Of a stretch of 22,760 nt of DNA, positions 15,974 to 21,089 are shown one piece after another. Source of the stretch: a virus; IMG/VR virus record IMGVR_UViG_3300025759_006410, positions 1 to 22,760 of that record. One strand, given 5' to 3'. Under the pieces are notes generated by a model. It had not been told where the DNA came from and searched no databases. It worked only from the letters and a program-made list of their open reading frames with translations. Position 1 is the stretch's first letter; each line of letters opens with the position of its first letter. The translations under genes and the position numbers were made by a program.

Positions 15974-17886
15974 GGTGCGTTGTTCATCTCCGTCATCTTG
16001 TATTCCCCATAACTAGGATTATAGTCTAAACCCATGTCCGCAGTATGCTCTTTTTGCATACGCCTAAAAACCTTCATTGGAAACCAACTAGCCATAACTA
16101 TATCAGTTTTTTCCTTATTTCGTTTTGAAACAGGTTTACCATCAAAGTATAACAGTTGTTGCCTATATTGCTGTACTTTTGCATTTGACACACCATCACC
16201 GACAGGTAAGTGTATACGTCTATCTTCAAATAAGTCTGCCATAGCACCTACACCATACAATGGGTCATGTTTGTTTTTACCTGTAAGATGTCCTTGTACA
16301 GTAATACCAGTACGTAATGTAAATTCTTTTATACCTGCATCTTGTCTAATTGCAGACTGAAAACCGTTTTCCTCTACTATCCAATGTCTACAATCGTACT
16401 CGTGTAACCATACAGCCATTTGGTCAAGTGCAGCTCTAATACCTCCACCTTTTTTATTTTCTAAATCAACTAGGTATAACTCACCTTTGTATTGGTCTAT
16501 ACCCCAAAGTACTGCAGCTTGGTAACCAGATGATGCAGGGTCAAGTCCAGCAACTAAATGTAAGTTCTGATACATCTGTCCCATAACTAAATCTGGTCGC
16601 ATACATTGGTCAATAATGTTCATAGTAAATATCTGTGTACCCTCTATGTATGCTTGGTTGTAATACACCATCTCGAATGTCTGTCTACCACCTGTAGATT
16701 CAGCAGAATGTAACCTAGACATTAACCATCTGTAAGAACGTTTACTTGCCCATAACATACAGTCTGTGTGATTTTCTTCTTCATGTTCTGGTATTGCACA
16801 ATCTATAGCGTGTGCTGTTTCTACAATACTAGTAAAGTTATCTGCAGCTAATAAGTGATTATATAAATCATCAGGATGCTGTCTTGAACCAATTACTACT
16901 ACAGCTGTATGTTCCTCTTTACGACTTGATAATGTTGTAGTCCACCATTGTCTAGTACTTTCCCTAGCACCTGGTTGTTGTGTAGTTTGGTGGTCCTCAA
17001 TATCGTCAGCAATAATAATATCGCAGTCACGAGATAATATCTTTCCACCCTTACCTACAGCTACCATTGTCGGTGATTTAATACCTGCAACAGTACGTGT
17101 ACCTACAGTAAATTGATTCTGTGACCAGTTTTTACCTGACCTGTTATCTGGCTTAAAAGATGCACCTGGTGGACAGAAGTCCTCTCTAAGTTCTTCGTTA
17201 GTATCTAGTACGTCAAGTACAGCAGATAATGCGTTTTTAGCTATATCCTCGTTACCACCTACCCACATAATACGTGTGTTGGGGTTTTTACATATTTGAT
17301 ATACAGCAAAATGTATTAACAGTTCAGTCTTTCCATGTCGAGGGGGTGACAGTATTAATAACTCTTTACCGTTTTCTATACTATCAATAATGTTATTTAT
17401 CCAGTTTATATGGAATGGAGCGGTTTCATACTTCTTACCTAACTCGGTTCGGAAATAGCGTTGTCGGAAGTTTGAAAAATTTTCTAATGCATTCTTAGCA
17501 TCTTCGGAGAGTTCCCAGTCTTCTGCAGCTATAGCGTTTCTACTGTCTATCTTGTAGGCAGCGAGCATGCGACTAACGGTAGCTGAAGTGCAACCGAGGA
17601 GGGAAGCCGCGTTGGCTACCGTCATGTCGCCTGTTGCAACCTGGTCAGCTATTCCCTCACTTACGAAAGCTCGGTAATGCTGTCCTCGTCTAACTGAAGC
17701 GTAATCGCCCTCGTCAGACTTACGTTCTATGTTAATAGGTTTTTGTTCAGCTTTCTTGTTATGTCTTGAATCTCTTGCAAACTGTCTCTTTTGGCACTTA
17801 GGGGAACAGAATTTACGTTTTTTACCTGTTAATCTTTTCCTACAACCCTCTGCTATACAGATTACATTGTGTGATGATTCGACCAT
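15964..17886 (-). CDS. terL: Terminase large subunit with N-terminal zinc finger and helix-turn-helix
   Basis: A 640-aa packaging motor and nuclease. The ATPase domain has Walker A SPPRHGKTE (180-188), Walker B CDIIIADD (288-295) and a coupling motif near VIGSRQHPDDL (331-341). The RNase H-like nuclease shows AGLDPASSG (Asp449), WIVEENG (Glu505/506) and KTDIVMA (Asp595), the three acidic positions expected. Unusually, residues 10-31 carry four cysteines (C-x4-C-x11-C-x3-C, with KKRKFCSPKC), followed by a basic stretch and a helix-turn-helix at about 85-112 (TVANAASLLGCTSATVSRML). The DNA for the HTH part is clearly GC-richer than the rest. No separate small terminase is seen in the window, so this module may recognise the packaging site. 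The start is ATG 17886, with AGGAAG twelve bases upstream. Confidence 0.95.
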   Translation of the reverse strand: MVESSHNVICIAEGCRKRLTGKKRKFCSPKCQKRQFARDSRHNKKAEQKPINIERKSDEGDYASVRRGQHYRAFVSEGIADQVATGDMTVANAASLLGCTSATVSRMLAAYKIDSRNAIAAEDWELSEDAKNALENFSNFRQRYFRTELGKKYETAPFHINWINNIIDSIENGKELLILSPPRHGKTELLIHFAVYQICKNPNTRIMWVGGNEDIAKNALSAVLDVLDTNEELREDFCPPGASFKPDNRSGKNWSQNQFTVGTRTVAGIKSPTMVAVGKGGKILSRDCDIIIADDIEDHQTTQQPGARESTRQWWTTTLSSRKEEHTAVVVIGSRQHPDDLYNHLLAADNFTSIVETAHAIDCAIPEHEEENHTDCMLWASKRSYRWLMSRLHSAESTGGRQTFEMVYYNQAYIEGTQIFTMNIIDQCMRPDLVMGQMYQNLHLVAGLDPASSGYQAAVLWGIDQYKGELYLVDLENKKGGGIRAALDQMAVWLHEYDCRHWIVEENGFQSAIRQDAGIKEFTLRTGITVQGHLTGKNKHDPLYGVGAMADLFEDRRIHLPVGDGVSNAKVQQYRQQLLYFDGKPVSKRNKEKTDIVMASWFPMKVFRRMQKEHTADMGLDYNPSYGEYKMTEMNNAPWE

Positions 17887-17910
17887 AAAAAACTATCTTC
17901 CTGTAGATGT

Positions 17911-17938
17911 TTGCGTAGTGCTAATTATATGGTATAGT
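17911..17938 (+). promoter_or_regulatory. Putative rightward extended -10 promoter
   Basis: TTGCGT (17911-17916), a 16-bp spacer, then TATAGT (17933-17938) preceded by TGG, giving an extended -10. Transcription would start near 17945, at the 5' end of the candidate small RNA. It overlaps the opposed terminase promoter, so the two should compete for RNA polymerase. Confidence 0.5.
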
Positions 17939-17952
17939 CCTGTTAATTACAA
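17924..17952 (-). promoter_or_regulatory. Putative leftward promoter for the terminase/virion operon
   Basis: On the minus strand TTGTAA (17952-17947) and a perfect TATAAT (17929-17924) are separated by exactly 17 bp. Transcription would start near 17917, about 30 bases before the terminase ATG. This is the best match to a sigma70 promoter in the region and overlaps the rightward promoter almost fully. Confidence 0.6.
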
Positions 17953-18138
17953 ACATCAAACACAAGTAATTTGTTACAGGTGAAGTTGCAATCGGGATGC
18001 GGAAAGCTGCTGACTGGCGAGACAGTACACTAGAAAGACAAAGGCAGTACCCAAGGACTTAGGAAAAGGTTTGATTAGCTTTCAATAACACTAATGCCCG
18101 CTCATGCTCAAAAGCCTTATACTGACTGGGCTTTTACT
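17945..18138 (+). ncRNA. Candidate phage small RNA
   Basis: About 190 bases with no plausible reading frame, lying between the rightward promoter and a terminator-like hairpin. Pairings seen: AAUUAC (17945-17950) with GUAAUU (17966-17971); GAAAGCU (18002-18008) with AGCUUUC (18077-18083), enclosing a small ACUG/CAGU hairpin; and the final AAAAGCC/GGCUUUU stem. CUGACUGG occurs twice (18010 and 18122). Four GGA triplets in purine-rich context lie at about 17994-18065, which could bind a GGA-reading protein such as CsrA or an anti-Shine-Dalgarno; that is speculation. It is less GC-poor than the flanking DNA. No known RNA family recognised. Confidence 0.45.
18110..18135 (+). terminator. Terminator-like hairpin of the candidate small RNA
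   Basis: AAAAGCC (18110-18116) pairs with GGCTTTT (18129-18135) across a 12-base loop. The U-run is part of the stem rather than following it, so termination may be incomplete. The A-run and T-run make it usable in both directions. Confidence 0.5.
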
Positions 18139-18195
18139 GTACAGAATTACCAGAATATATTTCTAGACATACATATATAGTATACAACGTCTAGA

Positions 18196-18223
18196 TTGAC
18201 ATATGTAGGTCAATGACTATACA
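18196..18223 (+). promoter_or_regulatory. Putative rightward promoter within the inverted repeats
   Basis: A perfect -35 TTGACA (18196-18201), a 16-bp spacer and TATACA (18218-18223). The start would be near 18231, giving a leader of about 315 bases for the first rightward gene. One of the TAGACATA-type repeats overlaps the -35, which would suit regulation by a repeat-binding protein. Confidence 0.4.
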
Positions 18224-18313
18224 GATACAGTTCTTGTATACAGACAGTAGGTAATATTTTCTATATAGAGTAATGTATGCTGTATCTGTATAGACATATA
18301 TGTCCTACATATG
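18200..18313 (+). repeat. Long inverted repeat 1
   Basis: CATATGTAGG (18200-18209) is the exact complement of CCTACATATG (18304-18313). Nested inside, CTATACAGATACAG (18217-18230) is the exact complement of CTGTATCTGTATAG (18280-18293). In all 24 perfect pairs in two blocks surround a 49-base AT-rich loop. It could form a cruciform in DNA or a hairpin in either RNA strand. Confidence 0.75.
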
Positions 18314-18338
18314 AGTATATATAAATTTAAATACAGAG

Positions 18339-18444
18339 GTATGGTAGTTTAATGATGTGCCTTGATACTGTATGTAATGCATAGACATATATACACCTAG
18401 TAATAAGTCCAATAGAGATATCAAGGTACATATTACTACCATAC
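18339..18444 (+). repeat. Long inverted repeat 2
   Basis: GTATGGTAGT (18339-18348) pairs perfectly with ACTACCATAC (18435-18444). After a short bulge, 18355-18367 (ending CCTTGATA) pairs with 18419-18431 (starting TATCAAGG) over 13 positions with one G.U in the plus-strand RNA. With three further pairs between the blocks this gives about 26 pairs around a 51-base loop. It lies in the leader of the first rightward gene. Confidence 0.75.
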
Positions 18445-18479
18445 ATCTGCTATCCCCTTCAACCTCTGATTATCCTACA

Positions 18480-18510
18480 TGTCCCTTTACCTTGCGGAAG
18501 GGACATTCCG
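18480..18510 (+). promoter_or_regulatory. Recurrent TGT-stem-ACATTC hairpin, copy C
   Basis: TGTCCCTT (18480-18487) pairs with AAGGGACA (18498-18505) over eight pairs with loop TACCTTGCGG, followed by TTCCG and a pyrimidine run. It sits 41 bases before the first rightward start codon. It shares its closing TGT/ACA and 3' TTC with the hairpins at 19394-19430 and 21032-21065. Possible roles are an antitermination (put-like) element, an RNase III site or a translational control hairpin. Confidence 0.55.
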
Positions 18511-18546
18511 TCTCTTTCTTTTATCTATGAATAGATTGGAGATATA

Positions 18547-18807
18547 ATGGAACTAGATGAAATTATGACTGTAGATACAGCAGTAGATACAGAGGAAGCT
18601 AAAGATACTGCGACACAAGTAGATAGTAAAACATTTACTTGTAATGCGGATAATCATGAGGGTGATAGACAAGTGAAACTTGGCTTTAACTTTCGTGAGC
18701 AACGCTCTAAGAAAGAAGGGGATAGTTACAAGAATTATGAGTTCTGGTATAGAAACATATGCAAGCCTTGTGGACAAAATCTACTCCTTGAGGCACAAAA
18801 AGCCTAA
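18547..18807 (+). CDS. Small zinc-binding-type early protein, 86 aa
   Basis: First gene of the rightward operon. ATG 18547 follows a GGAG five bases upstream. The first 28 residues are acidic and Thr/Asp-rich, with a near-repeat (VDTAVDTEEAKDTATQVD). Then come TCNADNHEGD (Cys32, His37), a basic stretch and RNICKPCGQ (Cys72, Cys75). Two paired metal-ligand sites about 35 residues apart suggest a single zinc site. No named family recognised. As the first gene after the switch region, with a strong terminator right behind it, it may be the most highly made early product. A host-takeover or regulatory role is possible but not shown. Confidence 0.8.
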   Translation: MELDEIMTVDTAVDTEEAKDTATQVDSKTFTCNADNHEGDRQVKLGFNFREQRSKKEGDSYKNYEFWYRNICKPCGQNLLLEAQKA

Positions 18808-18817
18808 TTTATATATA

Positions 18818-18861
18818 CAGTATGTCTGGTACTCAATGTGCCAGACTACTGGTTTTTTTTT
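18818..18861 (+). terminator. Strong intrinsic terminator
   Basis: CAGTATGTCTGG (18818-18829) pairs with CCAGACTACTG (18841-18851) over eleven pairs with one bulged T and an 11-base loop. It is followed by G and nine T (18853-18861). It lies ten bases after the first rightward gene, so transcription must terminate here in part or be antiterminated to reach the following genes. Confidence 0.9.
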
Positions 18862-18905
18862 ATATAGAACTATCAATAAAAACGTGATAACGAGAAAGGA
18901 TAACT

Positions 18906-19148
18906 ATGGTAGGTGTAATTTGTGGCTATTGTGAACAAGATATTGAAAATACAAGTGACCGTTATTGGTATATAGGTAAAAAGAAATATCCTTTATACGT
19001 ACATAACAGTTGTGGAGTTAAATTAGTATCACATGGCGAAAACATCTGGAAATATCACAGACTTGGTGTAACTAGGACTGAACATGCTGAATATCAAGAA
19101 AGCATTATTGAAGATGTATATTACGAACAAACTAAATTAAGTATCTAG
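18906..19148 (+). CDS. Small zinc-ribbon-like protein, 80 aa
   Basis: ATG 18906 is preceded by GAAAGGA in a leader form that recurs before other genes here. Cys6 and Cys9 (ICGYCEQDI) and His33/Cys36 (VHNSC) form a C-x2-C...H-x2-C pattern of the treble-clef or zinc-ribbon kind, with a lysine-rich loop between (GKKKYPL). The C-terminal 40 residues are polar. Function unknown. Such small zinc proteins in phage early regions are often nucleic-acid or host-protein binders, which remains a general expectation. Confidence 0.8.
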   Translation: MVGVICGYCEQDIENTSDRYWYIGKKKYPLYVHNSCGVKLVSHGENIWKYHRLGVTRTEHAEYQESIIEDVYYEQTKLSI

Positions 19149-19178
19149 TATACTTAAACTAACTATGAAAGGAATACT

Positions 19179-19382
19179 ATGGATAATATCGTAGATATTA
19201 AGAATGCATTAGATGTAATTAAACCTATATTAAATGCAGCCGAAATAAATCAATTAAACAAAATGATTGAGAATGCAGTTACTGCATATCATGAAGGATT
19301 AGTTGATACAAAGATAGCTAATGACCTAGATGTTTTAAACATTACAGCGTCAAAGTTTATCTTTGATGATGCTCCCTTTTAA
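19179..19382 (+). CDS. Small helical protein, 67 aa
   Basis: ATG 19179 follows the same GAAAGGA-type leader. The sequence (MDNIVDIKNALDVIKPILN...) is fully helical and amphipathic, with two or three helices and an acidic, aromatic C-terminus (FIFDDAPF). An acidic tail ending in phenylalanine is reminiscent of the C-terminal tip of single-stranded DNA-binding proteins, but the protein is too short for an OB fold, so I do not call it one. It is followed by a 90-base gap carrying hairpin copy A. Confidence 0.7.
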   Translation: MDNIVDIKNALDVIKPILNAAEINQLNKMIENAVTAYHEGLVDTKIANDLDVLNITASKFIFDDAPF

Positions 19383-19393
19383 TTAAAATAAAC

Positions 19394-19430
19394 GCGTCTG
19401 TATCTGTCTCCCCTTGGCAGATACATTCGC
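19394..19430 (+). promoter_or_regulatory. Recurrent TGT-stem-ACATTC hairpin, copy A
   Basis: TGTATCTG (19399-19406) pairs with CAGATACA (19418-19425), loop TCTCCCCTTGG. An outer GCG/CGC stem (19394-19396 with 19428-19430) is separated from it by a UC/UU internal loop. Flanks CGCGTCTGT and ACATTCGC are identical to those of the copy at 21032. No U-run follows, so it is not an intrinsic terminator. It ends 42 bases before the next start codon. Confidence 0.6.
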
Positions 19431-19472
19431 TGCTTAAAAACTATATAAATAATTAATGACGAAAGGAAAACT

Positions 19473-19619
19473 ATGGATGATAAAGAAATTATAAGTCAAT
19501 TATGGGTATGTCTTAAAAGAGAATATACATATGATGAGGCAAAAATACATATCGAGGCTTTTATGCAAGGTATGACAACACAACGCGAGGTTGTTGTTGT
19601 TAATAAAAAGGAGAAATAA
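19473..19619 (+). CDS. Small protein, 48 aa
   Basis: ATG 19473 has AAAGGA upstream in the recurring leader. The product starts MDDKEIISQLWVCLKREYTY and looks like two amphipathic helices with a basic end (VVVVNKKEK). The last codons encode the AGGAG for the next gene, whose ATG overlaps this stop (TAATG). No family recognised. Strong translation signals and coupling at the downstream end support a real gene. Confidence 0.7.
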   Translation: MDDKEIISQLWVCLKREYTYDEAKIHIEAFMQGMTTQREVVVVNKKEK

Positions 19620-19762
19620 TGTTAGACCCATTAAAAATAATACATTATGCCTTAGCTATTAAACATGAGCTAGGTTTTGATGATATAGAAGCAGCAAACT
19701 ATATTGTTGATGATTTGTGGGAATATGCAACTCATGCACAAATAGATTTGGAGGAAGAATAA
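19619..19762 (+). CDS. Small acidic protein, 47 aa
   Basis: Coupled at both ends by TAATG overlaps, with AGGAG upstream. The sequence begins MLDPLKIIHYALAIKHELGF and continues with an acidic helix (IEAANYIVDDLWEYATHAQ), predicted all-helical. The terminal LEEE codons supply the GGAGGAAG for the next gene. No recognisable family. Confidence 0.7.
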   Translation: MLDPLKIIHYALAIKHELGFDDIEAANYIVDDLWEYATHAQIDLEEE

Positions 19763-19908
19763 TGGCTGAGATATATGCAAAATTTAATTTCAATGTTCTT
19801 TTTGAAGTTGAAGATATCAATGATAGTAATGAGATTAAAGACGCATTAATTGACTGGTGGAGTAACACAACAGACTTACCAGATTATGAAATATTAGAGG
19901 AGGAATAA
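19762..19908 (+). CDS. Small acidic protein, 48 aa
   Basis: I start at the ATG at 19762 (MAEIYAKFNFNVLFEVEDIN), which has GGAGG in place and overlaps the previous stop. A longer frame beginning at 19717 would lie wholly inside the upstream gene and has no ribosome site. There are two short strands, then a helix (NEIKDALIDWWSNTT), and an acidic end (DYEILEEE) whose codons again carry GGAGG for the gene that follows. This beta-alpha pattern could be a tiny ferredoxin-like half-domain related to the next protein, but that is only a shape impression. Confidence 0.7.
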   Translation: MAEIYAKFNFNVLFEVEDINDSNEIKDALIDWWSNTTDLPDYEILEEE

Positions 19909-20474
19909 TGCCTAACTGGTGTAGAAATAGTATTGAACTTACAGGTACTAAAGAAGATATAGATAGATTACTAATTGATGTAACTAATGAAGACGATACA
20001 TATTCATTAACTAACGTAATGCCTACTCCAAAAGAATTTGAGGGTATGCATAGCGGTGCAATTACTATTGACGGTGTTAGATATAAAAATTGGTATGATA
20101 ATGAAGACGGTACTAAACGTCCAGTTATGGATATGGTACTTGATGATTTAAAAGAAAAATATAATTGTACTAACTCTATTGACTGGCAGTATCTTAATTG
20201 GGGTACTAAATGGGGTGATTTTGAAACTACAGTTACAAAAATAGACGACAACACTTTAACTATCTGGTGTGAAACAGCATGGGGTGAACCATTTATGTTA
20301 TTGCAACATATTGCAGAAACATATAATGTATCTATTTGTAACAAATTTCTTGATGAATTTGAGTATGATTTAGAAGAACCACATCAAACAGATTATCCAA
20401 TAGAAGAGTTTGGTATGGTAGAACAAGAACATACAAAATCATTTACTGATTTAATAGAAAGATATAATAGATAA
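19908..20474 (+). CDS. Api92-like / ferredoxin-like domain phage protein, 188 aa
   Basis: ATG 19908 has GAGGAGG upstream. The opening MPNWCRNSIELTG is the hallmark start (MPNWC.N.L.I.G) of the Api92-like family, phage and prophage proteins with a ferredoxin-like fold. Further family-like features are NVMPTPKEFEG (residues 37-47), WQYLNWGTKWG (about 93-103) and WCETAWGEPF (about 120-129), all Trp-rich. The length of 188 aa is in the family range. The molecular role of the family is not established. Placement among tiny early genes fits its usual accessory setting. Family assignment is from memory of the N-terminal motif. Confidence 0.85.
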   Translation: MPNWCRNSIELTGTKEDIDRLLIDVTNEDDTYSLTNVMPTPKEFEGMHSGAITIDGVRYKNWYDNEDGTKRPVMDMVLDDLKEKYNCTNSIDWQYLNWGTKWGDFETTVTKIDDNTLTIWCETAWGEPFMLLQHIAETYNVSICNKFLDEFEYDLEEPHQTDYPIEEFGMVEQEHTKSFTDLIERYNR

Positions 20475-20587
20475 TGGGTGGCTGGTTATTATGCGAAGGT
20501 TGTGGACGTTATTCTCATACGCACAATGGTGGTGGAGAGATTAATAATAAACACTATTGCGAACCATGTTACCCAGAATATATATAG
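20474..20587 (+). CDS. Zinc-ribbon microprotein, 37 aa
   Basis: ATG 20474 overlaps the previous stop (TAATG). Only 37 residues, but with a full zinc-ribbon pattern: Cys7/Cys10 (LLCEGCGRY) and Cys29/Cys32 (YCEPCYP), with His15/His17 between. The two knuckles are 18 residues apart, enough for one tetrahedral zinc site, so it may fold by itself. The last bases run into AGGAGG for the next gene. Short, but the regular cysteine spacing argues strongly for a real gene. Confidence 0.75.
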   Translation: MGGWLLCEGCGRYSHTHNGGGEINNKHYCEPCYPEYI

Positions 20588-20595
20588 GAGGAAGA

Positions 20596-20805
20596 ATGAC
20601 GTACAAATATGTAGATAGTAATGCTAGAAGAAATGAGAATATTTTATCTATTGACTTTACATTCAATGGAGATGTGACAATGGAAGATGCCATTGCACAA
20701 ATAGACATGATGGTAAGTAATGTTGACAATGACGGTGATATAGAATTTAAATCTTATCAGCCAAGAATGTTCAGCATATCAGGACTATCTAATTTAATAG
20801 AATAA
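20596..20805 (+). CDS. Small protein of unknown function, 69 aa
   Basis: I choose the ATG at 20596 (MTYKYVDSNARRNENILSID) because AGGAGG lies seven bases upstream. A longer frame starting at 20557 would overlap the microprotein gene without a ribosome site. Predicted beta-alpha-beta: a strand (ILSIDFTF), an acidic helix (TMEDAIAQIDMMVSNV), a strand (DIEFKSYQP), and a hydrophobic end. No cysteine. No family recognised. It is the last gene before the 284-base structured gap. Confidence 0.7.
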   Translation: MTYKYVDSNARRNENILSIDFTFNGDVTMEDAIAQIDMMVSNVDNDGDIEFKSYQPRMFSISGLSNLIE

Positions 20806-20813
20806 ATACTCCG

Positions 20814-20946
20814 CTACTTACAATGAGAGTTTTCATAGTTCTCTCCGTTAGACCATATTGTAGGTAGCTTGTAGCACATAGGAACGTTGACCATTTGGTA
20901 ACCATTCCATTAGGTCTAATCGACTGTGTGTTACAAGCTATCTATA
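20814..20946 (+). ncRNA. Structured RNA with 23-bp stem, competing stem and possible pseudoknot
   Basis: Bases 20859-20881 pair without interruption with 20924-20946 (23 pairs). The four non-Watson-Crick pairs (60/45, 64/41, 74/31, 79/26) are all G.U in the plus strand and would be C/A mismatches in the minus strand, so the plus-strand RNA is the folded one. Inside the loop GTT-g-ACC/GGTAAC (20886-20902) makes a small hairpin. TTAGACC (20848-20854) can pair with GGTCTAA (20913-20919) in the same loop, a pseudoknot. CTACTTACAAT (20814-20824) pairs with ATTGTAGGTAG (20857-20867), which excludes the base of the big stem. No known family recognised. Confidence 0.6.
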
Positions 20947-20969
20947 CGTACGTAGCTTACAGTTCAGTT

Positions 20970-20992
20970 TTAACATACAAAAGTATTGTTAA
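20970..20992 (+). other. Bulged hairpin in the gap before the ATPase operon
   Basis: TTAACATAC (20970-20978) pairs with GTAtTGTTAA (20983-20992) over nine pairs with one bulged T and an AAAA tetraloop. AT-rich and followed only by ATTTC, so a weak terminator at most. The rest of the stretch from 20947 to 21089 has another short stem (GGTGC/GCATC, about 21016-21031) and hairpin copy B. Confidence 0.45.
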
Positions 20993-21031
20993 TTTCATGC
21001 CCGACTGGACTGTGAGGTGCATACAAGCATC

Positions 21032-21065
21032 CGCGTCTGTCGTATCTCCGTGAACGACATTCGCG
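21032..21065 (+). promoter_or_regulatory. Recurrent TGT-stem-ACATTC hairpin, copy B
   Basis: TGTCGT (21038-21043) pairs with ACGACA (21054-21059), loop ATCTCCGTGA. An outer CGCG/CGCG stem (21032-21035 with 21062-21065) is set off by a UC/UU internal loop as in copy A. Relative to A the inner stem bases change on both sides together, which is covariation within one genome. It ends 24 bases before the next start codon. Confidence 0.6.
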
Positions 21066-21089
21066 TTTATTAACTATGAAAGGATACCT

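Larger units (their letters stand above)
18164..18395 (+). repeat. Four TAGACATA-type direct repeats
   Basis: TAGACATACATATA at 18164, TTGACATATG at 18196, TAGACATATATG at 18291 and TAGACATATATACA at 18382. The spacings are 32, 95 and 91 bases. They lie in the gene-free switch region. Repeated short motifs in such a place can be operators or replication iterons, but nothing else here identifies an initiator or repressor. Confidence 0.45.
17887..18546. other. Gene-free divergent switch region
   Basis: 660 bases without a credible gene between the leftward virion operon and the rightward early operon. It contains two overlapping opposed promoters, a candidate small RNA with a terminator-like hairpin, a further TTGACA promoter, four TAGACATA-type repeats, two long inverted repeats and hairpin copy C. 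From about 18140 to 18450 it is strongly AT-rich with many CATATA/GTATAC steps. The make-up suits a transcription switch and possibly a replication origin; the latter is unproven. Confidence 0.7.

Noticed and set aside
17945-18138. Cobalamin, c-di-GMP or glutamine riboswitch, or hammerhead ribozyme
   Set aside because: The conserved cores of these families as I know them are not present; CTGACTGG only loosely resembles a hammerhead CUGAUGA.
18553-18777. Minus-strand frame over the first early gene
   Set aside because: Antisense shadow with a low-complexity hydrophobic translation and no ribosome site.
19383-19472. Hairpin copy A as an intrinsic terminator
   Set aside because: No U-run follows the stem; it is followed by TTCGCTGC.
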